Source: Acidovorax sp.
Lineage (GTDB): Bacteria > Pseudomonadota > Gammaproteobacteria > Burkholderiales > Burkholderiaceae_C
Assembly (NCBI GenBank): GCA_031277855.1
Contig: JAITLO010000049.1
Location: 50,716 to 114,715, forward strand
DNA: 64,000 bases
Direction of reading: 5' to 3'
Shown here: piece by piece, positions 34,467 through 42,967 of the stretch
Numbering within the stretch: position 1 is the stretch's first letter
Layout: each line of letters opens with the position of its first letter
Translations under genes and position numbers: made by a program
Notes under the pieces: model-generated
Seen by the model: only the letters and a program-made list of their open reading frames with translations
Database searches by the model: none
What the model was told of the DNA's origin: nothing

Positions 34467-35891
34467 CTATCTATTCCTCGCCCCCACTGTCTGCCATGGC
34501 CGCAGCCATGCCAGCAAGGCCAGCAGCAGCACGGCTGCACACAGCGTGGTCAGCAGCAATTGCCACAGCGGTGATGTCAGTGGAAACAGCAGCCCACGTG
34601 CCAGCGCCAGCAGCGCCAGGCTCAAACCCCAATGCTGCAACCAAGGCAGGGACTGCAACAAGCCCATTTTGCGCATCAGCAACCAGCCGGTCAGCAATGC
34701 CCCCCCCCAGGCTGCCAGTGCAATGCCGGCAGGCCCAAGCAGCACCGGCAAGGCCAGCAGCAGCACGGCATTGGCGGCGCTACCAGCCAGCTCGCAATGC
34801 AGCGGCAGCTGCGTGTTGCCATCGGCATAGGCGTAGCGCGCCAGCATGGCGTTCCAGGCTCCAAAGACCAGGGGCACCGCAAACCAGGCCAGCAACAAGG
34901 GCAAGGGACCGGTACTACTGGATGCAGGCAGCAGCCAATACACCAGGGCAGGAGCCGCCCCCACCATGCCCACGGCAGCCGGCAGACTGAGCAACGAGGT
35001 GATGGCGATGCCACGCTGCAGCAGCGCCAGGCGCTGCGCGCCGGCCTGCCCGCTCATCAAACCCAGCAAGACCTGGTTCAAGCTCATCAGTGCCACCAAG
35101 GGCAGGTTGACCAGCTTGCGTGCCAGATTCACCCAGGTCAGCACGCCCTCGCCCAACAGACTGGCGATCAAGCGCTCCAACAACGCCAGCCCCTGGCTGG
35201 CCACATTGCTGCCCAGCAGGGGCAACAACCTGCCACCGAGTTCGCGAAGCGCCTCGCTGCGCAAACTGGCTTGCCAAGGACGCCAGCCCAGTCGCCAGTT
35301 CGCAACCAGCAGCGGCAGCAGCATCAACACACTGCCCAACACGCAGTTGGCGGCCAGCGCCAGATCGCTGCTGGCCGTGCCACGCCAGGCCAGGTAGAGG
35401 GCCGGAGGCAGATTGAAAAGCAGCGAGCCAAGGCCAGCCAGCACAAAACGCTCACGGGCCTGCAGTGGAATGGCGAACAGCGCATGCAGCACACAAGCCG
35501 GCAAAGTCCAGGCCAGGTATTGCAGATTGGCTGCGGCCTGCTGTCGCCCCGCAGCATCCAGCCCCGGCCCCAGCAGCATCACCCACAGCGAGGCCCCTAC
35601 GGTCAGCGTAGCCGCCAGTGCCAGCGCGACCAGCAGCAGTTGTGGTGTCAGCATGGCCAGCCACTGACGTTGCCCTGCCAGATCACGCTGGCGATACAAG
35701 GGCAACGCAGCCGAAGCCAGCAGGCCTCCTGCCAACGTCATGCGTACGGCTTCGGGGACGAACAGGGCCAGCACAAAGGCATCGCTGTGCCGACCTCCAC
35801 CCCAAGCGGCCACCAACAGCCATTCGCGCGCAAAGCCGGCAGCCAGCCCGGCCAGCGTGGCCAGCGTCAGCCACAGCGTTTTTCCACCCAT
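34467..35891 (-). CDS. MurJ/MviN-like polysaccharide flippase (Wzx role)
   Basis: 474 residues with about 13-14 membrane segments throughout. The N-terminus (TLATLAGLAAGFAREWLLVAA) and the region SDAFVLALFVPEAVRM resemble the MurJ/MviN branch of the MOP superfamily (compare GAARDALIAY and ADAFNVAFRIPN-like motifs) rather than classic Wzx. As the last gene of a polysaccharide operon that otherwise lacks a flippase, it most likely moves the undecaprenyl-linked repeat unit across the inner membrane. An in-frame G9 tract (34700-34708, codons for Trp-Gly-Gly-Ala) could switch it off by slippage. It starts 12 bases after the acyltransferase stop. Confidence 0.8.
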   Translation of the reverse strand: MGGKTLWLTLATLAGLAAGFAREWLLVAAWGGGRHSDAFVLALFVPEAVRMTLAGGLLASAALPLYRQRDLAGQRQWLAMLTPQLLLVALALAATLTVGASLWVMLLGPGLDAAGRQQAAANLQYLAWTLPACVLHALFAIPLQARERFVLAGLGSLLFNLPPALYLAWRGTASSDLALAANCVLGSVLMLLPLLVANWRLGWRPWQASLRSEALRELGGRLLPLLGSNVASQGLALLERLIASLLGEGVLTWVNLARKLVNLPLVALMSLNQVLLGLMSGQAGAQRLALLQRGIAITSLLSLPAAVGMVGAAPALVYWLLPASSSTGPLPLLLAWFAVPLVFGAWNAMLARYAYADGNTQLPLHCELAGSAANAVLLLALPVLLGPAGIALAAWGGALLTGWLLMRKMGLLQSLPWLQHWGLSLALLALARGLLFPLTSPLWQLLLTTLCAAVLLLALLAWLRPWQTVGARNR

Positions 35892-35903
35892 TCGCGTGGT
35901 CGC

Positions 35904-36725
35904 TCAGTGCAAAAAGGTGAACAGGCCTTTGCCACCCACCTTGTAATTCAGGTCGTGGGGCCGCTCGCCTATGGGCCGCGCACCGCTGCCGCCGATGATC
36001 TTGTACGGTGGCACGGCCTTGGCCACCACGGTGTTGGCCGTGACCACGGCACCACGGCCTATGTGGGCGCCATGGCCTATCAGCGCACGGCTGGCAATCC
36101 AGGCGTAGTCATCTATGCGTATCGGCGCCGACACCGACCAGAACTCAGGTGCGGCCAAGTCGTGAGTGCCGGCAATGATGAGCACATGGGAGGCAACGGC
36201 CACATGGTCACCGATGATCAATCCCGCACGTGCATCCACCTGGCAGTGCCAGGCAATCACGCTGTCTTCGCCCATGCGCAGATTTTCCATGCCCAGCACC
36301 TCGGTGTTGCGCCAGATGCTCGAGCCCTTGCCTATACGCGCCCCGCCCAGACGCAACCAGGCCAGACGTATATTGTGGCTGGGGATTTTGTTGATCAACA
36401 TGTTGTAGACCTGCTCCCAGACACGCAAGCAACGGTCCTTCAGCGTGATCCAGTTCAGTCCGTACAAAGGCACCAGCCTTGTGGGGATGTCCTGCTTGAG
36501 GCGCTGGTACAGGCGCCGGCCCAGCGGGTCGGCAATGCGTGGCGTGATGTCCACCGAGCAGATCGAATAGCTCAGCCCAACCCCTTCGCCTTCCTCAAAA
36601 ATGACCTCGTTTTCCAAGCACCACTCCAAGGACTGTTGCAGCACGTCCGGCGCGACCCCCAGCTCCTGCGCCAGTTGCGGCAAGCGTTCGCGCAAGTCCG
36701 TGGAGTGAAAAATACGATGTCTCAT
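35904..36725 (-). CDS. Hexapeptide-repeat acyltransferase with N-terminal extension
   Basis: 273 residues. Residues about 125-265 form a left-handed beta-helix acetyltransferase (IGKGSSIW, IIGDHVAVASHVLIIAGTHD with the catalytic-type His, DDYAWIASRALI, HIGRGAVVTANTVVAKAV, PPYKIIGGSGARPIG). The first 120 residues are not hexapeptide: they include TDLRERLPQLAQELGVAPDV and FEEGEGVGLSYSICSVDITP and may be a small helical substrate-binding domain. It probably O-acetylates a sugar of the exopolysaccharide. The start overlaps the polymerase stop by 4 bases. Confidence 0.85.
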   Translation of the reverse strand: MRHRIFHSTDLRERLPQLAQELGVAPDVLQQSLEWCLENEVIFEEGEGVGLSYSICSVDITPRIADPLGRRLYQRLKQDIPTRLVPLYGLNWITLKDRCLRVWEQVYNMLINKIPSHNIRLAWLRLGGARIGKGSSIWRNTEVLGMENLRMGEDSVIAWHCQVDARAGLIIGDHVAVASHVLIIAGTHDLAAPEFWSVSAPIRIDDYAWIASRALIGHGAHIGRGAVVTANTVVAKAVPPYKIIGGSGARPIGERPHDLNYKVGGKGLFTFLH

Positions 36726-38125
36726 GGTGACTCCTTGCCTGCGTGCAATGACAGGCCCACAGTGGCAGCGGGATCCAGCCTGGCCTGCTGCAGGGCCATG
36801 CCCAGCAACAGCCAGAACAGTGCCACCAGCACCGGGGTAAAGCTGAAGTAATGGTCAAACAGGCCAGTCAGCAAGGCCGCCATCACGCCTGCCGTGCAGC
36901 CCAGCCAGATGGCGTTGTCGGCAGTGATGCGGCGCACGGCGCCGCGTGGTCTTACCTCACGCCACCAGGCCACCGTCACCGCGACAAAAAGCAGCATGCC
37001 AGGTACGCCGATCTTGTAGATGAAGTTCAACCACAGATTGGAGATGCCCAGCAAACCACTGCCAGGCACCGGTGGCTCAGTCTTGAAGCCAATGCCCAAC
37101 GGGTAACGTGCCATGGCTTCAGGAAATCGTGCGTACTCATCAAAGCGAATCTCGGTACTGGCATTGCTGGCCGAGAACATGGTGGCCAGTCGTGCCTGTA
37201 GCGGCGGGTAAAACAGCAACAGCGCCAACGCCAGCACCATGCCCAATCCCAGAATACGGCCACTGTAGGGAACACGGCGATAACTCAGCCACAGCAACAC
37301 CAGAGCCAGGGCCAGGATAGCGCCGCGCGAGATGCTGAACAGCAGGCCCGCACAACCCAATAGCGCCACAGCCATTCCCAGGGCGCGCCGCCAGCCGCTA
37401 CGCGTCCAGCCATAGAACAGTGCTAGTGGAATAAAAAGTGCCAGCACACCGCCCGTAAGATTCGGGTGTACCCAGGGCGAGGCCATGCGCTGGTAGTTGG
37501 CTGAGAAGATATCGCGCACCGCTTCAGGGTGGGCATAGCGCAGGCTTTCCAGCAGCGGAATCATGCTCATGGCGTTGCGCTCCTTGAGGAACATGCCCAC
37601 CGACAGCAACAACATCAACAGATTGCCGAGCAGCAGTGCCACCACCAATTGCTCACGTTCGCGCGGGCTGCGCAGCAGTTGCGACACCAACAACAGCGGC
37701 GACAGATTACCCAGCCAGCGCAACCAGTTCGACAGTCCCGGCCCTTCGGCCTTCACCATGACCATGCCGGCCAGCAGTGGCACAAGACTGAACAGCATCA
37801 ACCAGCCCAGAATGCGCTCTGGCGCGCGCCATGGTGCCGCAGCACTTGGCGGGGAGAATATTGCCTGCAACAACACCCCACCCCAGGTCAGTGCCAGCAT
37901 GGCCTCGCTCACTGTGGTGCGCACGCCAAGATTCACCGTGGTATAGGGGATGCTGGTGGCCAGCAGCGCGAACAGCAACAGTCCCCACAGTGGCCGCCGC
38001 AGCAAGGTCAATGCCAGTGCCGCCCCCACCAACAGCAATGCCACACCGCTGGCAGACGTCATCAGCAGCAGCGCACCAAAGCCCAGACCGCAGAGGATGG
38101 CGACCAACAAGCCGGCGGGCATCAT
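36722..38125 (-). CDS. O-antigen ligase/polymerase family protein (Wzy role)
   Basis: 467 residues from the ATGATG that overlaps the stop of the upstream glycosyltransferase. Eleven to twelve membrane segments and a long loop (about 235-265 and 315-345) as in Wzy_C/WaaL proteins; the conserved core includes SPWVHPNLTGGVLALFIPL, LLFSISRGAILALAL and MARYPLGIGFKTEPP. In this operon it should polymerise repeat units at the periplasmic face. Family assignment is by topology and the SRGA and HPN motifs; the specific linkage cannot be predicted. Confidence 0.88.
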   Translation of the reverse strand: MMPAGLLVAILCGLGFGALLLMTSASGVALLLVGAALALTLLRRPLWGLLLFALLATSIPYTTVNLGVRTTVSEAMLALTWGGVLLQAIFSPPSAAAPWRAPERILGWLMLFSLVPLLAGMVMVKAEGPGLSNWLRWLGNLSPLLLVSQLLRSPREREQLVVALLLGNLLMLLLSVGMFLKERNAMSMIPLLESLRYAHPEAVRDIFSANYQRMASPWVHPNLTGGVLALFIPLALFYGWTRSGWRRALGMAVALLGCAGLLFSISRGAILALALVLLWLSYRRVPYSGRILGLGMVLALALLLFYPPLQARLATMFSASNASTEIRFDEYARFPEAMARYPLGIGFKTEPPVPGSGLLGISNLWLNFIYKIGVPGMLLFVAVTVAWWREVRPRGAVRRITADNAIWLGCTAGVMAALLTGLFDHYFSFTPVLVALFWLLLGMALQQARLDPAATVGLSLHAGKESP

Positions 38126-39237
38126 GCATACACCTCCTGCAGCAGTTGATACAGCCGTTGTCGGTATGCCTCCGCATTGAAGCGTTGCGCCCACCGACGC
38201 AACTGCTCGGCAGACAGCGGATAGTCCAGGTTCACGCTGCGCAGCATGCACAGCAACAGATCCGCCTCATCATGCGGAGCAAAGCGCGGTGCCGCTCCTG
38301 GCGCGACTTCATCCAACGCGGAGCCACTGGCCACCACCACGGGAGTGCCTACACCACAGGCCTCGATCACCGGCAGGCCAAAGCCCTCTGCATACGATGG
38401 CTGCCACAGACATTGCGCGCTCCGGTACAGCTGCTGTAACTGGGCATCGCTAATGCCCTGCTGCCAGTGCAGACCGGGCATGGATGCAAGTTCAGCGGGC
38501 ACATCGGCGGGGTGACCGAGCAACACCAAATCAGGTACCTTGGACGACTCCTGCCGCGCCTTCCACCAACTGCGCAGAAACAGCGGGATATTCTTGCGAG
38601 GCTCACGTGTGCCCACCAACAGCCAAAAGCGCTCGGGCAGATCCTTCAACGCCGGCGCTGGCAAAGCATCCTCAGTTGAAGAGAACGGCTCTACCTGGTT
38701 GGGCAACAGGCGCAGCCGCTCCTGTGCCCACGGGAAATGGCGAGCCACTTCACGACAGGAAAACAGCGACGGGCACCACACCTGGTCGGCATGCCATAGA
38801 GACCAGGCAATGGACAGGCTGTCAATGCCGCGATAGGCCAATGCCTGCAGCCAGGAACGGTGGGCATTGCGCTCGGTCAGCTGAAACAGATCATGCAGCA
38901 GCAACACATGGCGCACGCCAGCCGGCTTGTGGCCTATGGGCAGGCCCATATTGGCCGTCGCGATATACAACGTCACATCACTCTGGCGCAATGCACGTGG
39001 CAGAAAGCGACGCTCGAAAGCCCAGCGCCTCTGCGGTCGCTGTACGCCCTGCAATGCCCCATTCCATGGAGGGCATTGGACATATTGGCGCTCTGGTGCA
39101 TCCAGTGGTGCCTCGCCAAAGAGCAGCACCTCGCTATCTGCATGAGCACGCAGCGCCTGCTCCAGCGCCAACACCTGGCGCGCAATGCCGGAATTCGGCG
39201 CCACCATGGCTGGCCGGTAATCCAGACCTATACGCAT
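38122..39237 (-). CDS. Glycosyltransferase, GT4 family
   Basis: 371 residues, GT-B fold. N-terminal MRIGLDYRPAMVAPNSGIAR resembles GT4 mannosyltransferases. The donor-binding half shows WLLVGTREPRKNI, LVLLGHP and the nucleotide-sugar motif QPSYAEGFGLPVIEACGVGTPVV with the conserved E-x7-E-like Glu residues. Overlaps both neighbours (10 bases upstream, 4 downstream), so translation is coupled. Sugar specificity unknown; mannose is plausible given ManC in the operon. Confidence 0.92.
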   Translation of the reverse strand: MRIGLDYRPAMVAPNSGIARQVLALEQALRAHADSEVLLFGEAPLDAPERQYVQCPPWNGALQGVQRPQRRWAFERRFLPRALRQSDVTLYIATANMGLPIGHKPAGVRHVLLLHDLFQLTERNAHRSWLQALAYRGIDSLSIAWSLWHADQVWCPSLFSCREVARHFPWAQERLRLLPNQVEPFSSTEDALPAPALKDLPERFWLLVGTREPRKNIPLFLRSWWKARQESSKVPDLVLLGHPADVPAELASMPGLHWQQGISDAQLQQLYRSAQCLWQPSYAEGFGLPVIEACGVGTPVVVASGSALDEVAPGAAPRFAPHDEADLLLCMLRSVNLDYPLSAEQLRRWAQRFNAEAYRQRLYQLLQEVYA

Positions 39238-40448
39238 ACAGCCTCCCCGTCAGCCGCGTCAGAACAGGCACGGTGATAGACCTGCTCCAATGCAATGGCA
39301 GCGCTCTCCCAGTCGTGGTTGTGACGCACATAGTGACGCCCAGCCTCACCAATCTGCTCAGCCTGCTGCGGCGAATTCAGCAACTGGTCCAATGCCTCGG
39401 CCATGGCTTGTGCACTCTCGGCCGCCAGGTAATGCTCGGGCGACACGATGTCCAAGCCTGACACCCCTTGGCCCGTACTCACCAAGGGCAGCCCTGCGGC
39501 CAAGGCCTCCAACACCTTCAGCTTGGAGCCACCACCATGGCGCAGCGGTGCCACAAAGGCCGCACACTGACGCTGCAGTGCAGGCAGCTCCGCAACAAAA
39601 CCATGCCATTCGATACGTGCGTCAGGCCAGCGCTGCGCCCATTCTGTCGGTAGTGCATAGCCCGCAATAGCCAGGCGTGCCTCAGGCTGACGCTCCCACA
39701 GCAATGGTGCGATGTCCTGCAGCAACCATTCCACCGCGTCAATATTCGGTGCGTACTCGTAATTGCCCACAAAGAGAATGCGCCGCGACTGCAGAGTCGG
39801 CTGCACTGCTGCAAAAGACTGGCAATCGACGCCATTGACCACCACATCCACCGGCGTGTGCGTGAGCTGTTGCATACGGCCTGCATCTGCCGTTGTCACC
39901 GCCACCACGCGCTGTGCCTGATCAAAGACCTGGCGCTCCCAACGTCTGCAGCGCCATTGGTCCCATTTCACCAAAGGCCAGGCCCAACGCGGAAAGCGGC
40001 CATAGGTCGCACCTCCCAAACTGGACTCCAGATTGTGCTCGGTCAGCACAAAAGGTTGTTCATGGCTGCGCAACAGCTTCGCATAGGGCTGAAAACTGTA
40101 GCTGTGCTCGATCTGCACCACATCCCAATGCTCCTGCAACAGCTCGTCAAAGCGCTGGCTCAGTGCCGGAGCCAAGCCATTCACTGTTGCCAGCAAAGGC
40201 CAGGGTGCACACAAGGCGGCAGCCAATGTCTTGGGGTGCCGCAACGGCCGGCGAGGCAGCACAATCAGGCGCTCCAGCAGTGGTTCCAGCGCCTGACGCG
40301 CCTGCACATCCAACGCCTGTTTGGACTGCACCAGCAGGGTAATGCGGTGACCACGCGCGCTCAGGCTGCGCAGCAAGTGGTACTGGCGTGTCTTGCCACC
40401 GCTGCTGGTGGGCCAGGGAAGATAAGGCAGTATCCAAAGGACCTTCAT
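39228..40448 (-). CDS. Glycosyltransferase, GT4 family
   Basis: 406 residues, GT-B fold. The start MKVLWILPYLPWPTSSGGK and HLLRSLSARGHRITLLV are typical of GT4 enzymes handling sugars in exopolysaccharide clusters. The donor side shows RRILFVGNYEYAPNIDAV, EARLAIAGYA, IEWHGFV and FVAPLRHGGGSKLKVLEALA with the donor-binding Lys and Glu. Lies 7 bases behind the glycoside-hydrolase gene. Confidence 0.93.
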   Translation of the reverse strand: MKVLWILPYLPWPTSSGGKTRQYHLLRSLSARGHRITLLVQSKQALDVQARQALEPLLERLIVLPRRPLRHPKTLAAALCAPWPLLATVNGLAPALSQRFDELLQEHWDVVQIEHSYSFQPYAKLLRSHEQPFVLTEHNLESSLGGATYGRFPRWAWPLVKWDQWRCRRWERQVFDQAQRVVAVTTADAGRMQQLTHTPVDVVVNGVDCQSFAAVQPTLQSRRILFVGNYEYAPNIDAVEWLLQDIAPLLWERQPEARLAIAGYALPTEWAQRWPDARIEWHGFVAELPALQRQCAAFVAPLRHGGGSKLKVLEALAAGLPLVSTGQGVSGLDIVSPEHYLAAESAQAMAEALDQLLNSPQQAEQIGEAGRHYVRHNHDWESAAIALEQVYHRACSDAADGEAVCV

Positions 40449-40455
40449 GCGTTCT

Positions 40456-41781
40456 TTACCAAATCAGGATCTGCAAGCTGGGCAGCGCTGTGAGTTGCAG
40501 GCTTTTTTCTCCCTGCAGGCCTCGCCGCGCGCCATCCAGCGGATGGTGAACCTCGGCCTGCATCAGACCGGGCAGCGTCAGCTGTCCACCAGAGGCTTTC
40601 CAGAACAGCAGCAACCGTCGACCATCCTCGCGCCGCCAGGCAACGGCGTGTAAATCATCACCAGCGCCCTCTATCACTGGAAGCGCGATGGGCTCCAGTG
40701 CGGGCCCCGTCAACCGAAGAAAGCGCTGCAGCGCCAGATACGCGGGCTTGGCCCGCCCCTGCAAATCCAACAGTCCATAGCTGCGGTCACGCGGCGTGGC
40801 ACGGTTATCCAGATCGGACAGTGCAAACAGAAAGATCCGGTCAAAATCCAGCGCACTCATCAGCGCCAAACGCCGCAGCATGTAGTCCGCCTGCCCTTGC
40901 TCGCCGATGATGTCCTGCTCTTCCTTGGGGCCTGCGTAGCTGGACCACCCCCATTCGGTGGCCCAGATCTGGCGCACACCGGCCGCGCGTAGCGTGCGGT
41001 TGAGTTGGTACACGCGCAGGGTGAAATCACTGTCGCGCGGCACGTCACCCTCGGGTTGCAGCGAGTACGGGTGATAGGCCACCACCGTATCCAGTCCCAC
41101 CACGCCCAAACGGCCCAATGCTTCCAGCATCAGCCCTCCGCGCCCCGGCATCTGGCTGTAATAGGCCATGCCTCCCATCACCACGGTCTTGCCCGGCACA
41201 GCCTGTCGCAGCGCACACACAGATGCCTGCAACAGCTTCGCGTACGCCTCTGGATTGGCGCGGGGACGCCAAAAGGATGGCAAATTGGGCTCATTCCAGA
41301 CCTGCCAAGCATCCACTGAAGGGTAGCGTTGGGCCAATAAGGCCATGCGCTCAGCAAAAGCCTCTACATCACGCGGAGGGTATTGGTCCGGGGTACTCGA
41401 AAACCTCGGTGCACTGGTGACGAATGGTGCTGAACCCACCAAATAAAACACCGATTTTTGCTGCTGCGTCTGTAACGTACGCACCAGCGTATCCAGCTCG
41501 TCCAAGCGGTATTGCTGCACCTCGGGCTCCACGCGGTCCCAGTGCAAGTCCACACGCAGCCATTCCAGGCCTAAAGCCTTCCACTGCGCAATCTGTTGCT
41601 GGTATTGCTGGGGCGTGAACCACAGAAAATGGGCATTCACGCCCAGGAAATCCTTCCAGCGCACTGGACGCTGCGGCCGTAACAGCCGTGCCGCTGCCGG
41701 CGGAGTAGCGGCCTTTGCACTGCAGCCGACAAGCTGCCACACCGTGGCCGAAATCAATCCGTGAAAACTGCGGCGTCGCAT
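40456..41781 (-). CDS. Lipoprotein glycoside hydrolase, GH39/PslG-like
   Basis: 441 residues from the ATG one base after the stop of the upstream glycosyltransferase; a much longer open frame upstream is only a shadow. The N-terminus MRRRSFHGLISATVWQLVGC combines a twin-Arg motif (RRRSF) with a lipobox (LVGC), so it may be exported folded and lipid-anchored. TIM-barrel glycosidase features: FLGVNAHFLWF, WLRVDLHWDRVEPE, acid/base Glu in WQVWNEPNLPSFW and nucleophile-like Glu in IWATEWGWSS. This pattern matches PslG-type clan-A hydrolases encoded within exopolysaccharide operons. It may trim or release polymer stuck in the periplasm. Family is by motif; substrate unknown. Confidence 0.82.
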   Translation of the reverse strand: MRRRSFHGLISATVWQLVGCSAKAATPPAAARLLRPQRPVRWKDFLGVNAHFLWFTPQQYQQQIAQWKALGLEWLRVDLHWDRVEPEVQQYRLDELDTLVRTLQTQQQKSVFYLVGSAPFVTSAPRFSSTPDQYPPRDVEAFAERMALLAQRYPSVDAWQVWNEPNLPSFWRPRANPEAYAKLLQASVCALRQAVPGKTVVMGGMAYYSQMPGRGGLMLEALGRLGVVGLDTVVAYHPYSLQPEGDVPRDSDFTLRVYQLNRTLRAAGVRQIWATEWGWSSYAGPKEEQDIIGEQGQADYMLRRLALMSALDFDRIFLFALSDLDNRATPRDRSYGLLDLQGRAKPAYLALQRFLRLTGPALEPIALPVIEGAGDDLHAVAWRREDGRRLLLFWKASGGQLTLPGLMQAEVHHPLDGARRGLQGEKSLQLTALPSLQILIW

Positions 41782-41782
41782 C

Positions 41783-42967
41783 TCAACGCCCCTCCACCGC
41801 GCAAACCTGACGGAACATTGCCGCAAAACGTGCGGCAATTTGCGGCCAGCGACGCTCCTGGCCAATGGCCTCGGCCCGCGCAGCCCACTGCTGAACCTTT
41901 TCTGGTTGCTGCAGCAACTGTCCGATGACGGCGGCCAACGCAGCCACATCACCCTGGGCGTAGGTAGCTCCGTTGCCGCTGGCAACCTCCTCTCCAAAAG
42001 CCCTGGCGTCCGAGGTAATGGCTCCGCGTCCGCAGGCATTGGCCCAGGACAGCGCGCCACTAGTACCACGCATTTCCCCCAACCATGCCAGTTTGCGCGA
42101 CTCGCGATAGGGCAGCACCATGACGTGGTGGGCCTGGATGGTGGCGGCGATCTGCGTTGATGGCAGATCTGGCAACCAGTCGATGACATCACCCAACCCA
42201 CGCTGCGCCACACGCTGCCGCAGTTGATCCAGGTAGTTGCCATGACCCTGGAAAGCCATGTCCGGCGCGGTACCACCGGCCAGGGTCAGTCGCAGCCGCC
42301 CCCGCTGCTCGGGTTGTGCCTGCAGCGCCAGTGCCAACGCGTCCAGCAGATCTTCAATCCCCTTGCCACGGTAGATAAAGCCGAAGTACAGCAAACGCAG
42401 CGGCTGCAGCGCTGGCAACGGCTGTGGTGCAATCTCCAGGTTGCCATGTGGAATCACTGCCAGTTGGCCGTTTCGCAACCCCATACGCCGCTGCAGACGC
42501 TGCCCCCCCAGCTCGGTCAGGGTCACCAAGCGCCGCAGACCACAGGCCAGGCTACGCTCCTCGCGCAGCGTCAAGGGATCTGCCAGCAGCGCTGCGGCCT
42601 GCGGCAGCGGTGCCGGCAGATGCTCGGCCGGCCGCAGCAGCCAGGGCAGTTGTGCCCTGCGCCAGACCAGACGCTCCGGGTCATGTACGGTGGCCGTCAG
42701 CGGCAGCCCAGGCTGCTGGCGCTGCAAATAGCGCAATGCCTGGAATTCGCCCGTACGCCCTCCCCCCAACTCGGCATGCACCAGTGCAAAAGCGCTCCAA
42801 TCGAGTGTTCGCAGCCGCGCCAAACGCTCGGCTGCGTCATGGCAACCCAACAGCGGGGTCTCTGCCTGAATGCCATGGCCAGCCAAGGCCTCCCGAAAAT
42901 GCGCTGCATAGTCGGCAATGCCGGTCTGCTCCGGGGGCAGAGGGGCAAGCATGACAATGCGCATCAC
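41783..42967 (-). CDS. Glycosyltransferase, GT4 family
   Basis: 394 residues. N-terminal MRIVMLAPLPPEQTGIADYA is a GT4 acceptor-side signature; the donor side shows LRLLYFGFIYRGKGIEDLLD, RLTLAGG, VIDWLPDLP and VLPYRESRK followed by GEMRGTSGALSWANACGRG. Overlaps the co-polymerase gene by 4 bases. A G7 run on the coding strand (near 42492-42498) is not in the same class as the G9 tract of the flippase. Confidence 0.9.
   Translation of the reverse strand: MMRIVMLAPLPPEQTGIADYAAHFREALAGHGIQAETPLLGCHDAAERLARLRTLDWSAFALVHAELGGGRTGEFQALRYLQRQQPGLPLTATVHDPERLVWRRAQLPWLLRPAEHLPAPLPQAAALLADPLTLREERSLACGLRRLVTLTELGGQRLQRRMGLRNGQLAVIPHGNLEIAPQPLPALQPLRLLYFGFIYRGKGIEDLLDALALALQAQPEQRGRLRLTLAGGTAPDMAFQGHGNYLDQLRQRVAQRGLGDVIDWLPDLPSTQIAATIQAHHVMVLPYRESRKLAWLGEMRGTSGALSWANACGRGAITSDARAFGEEVASGNGATYAQGDVAALAAVIGQLLQQPEKVQQWAARAEAIGQERRWPQIAARFAAMFRQVCAVEGR

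Noticed and set aside
40456..42276. A 606-codon version of the glycoside hydrolase gene
   Set aside because: The first 165 codons are the reverse-frame shadow of the neighbouring glycosyltransferase (Pro/Ser/Arg/Trp-rich). The ATG at 41781 gives a proper lipoprotein signal.
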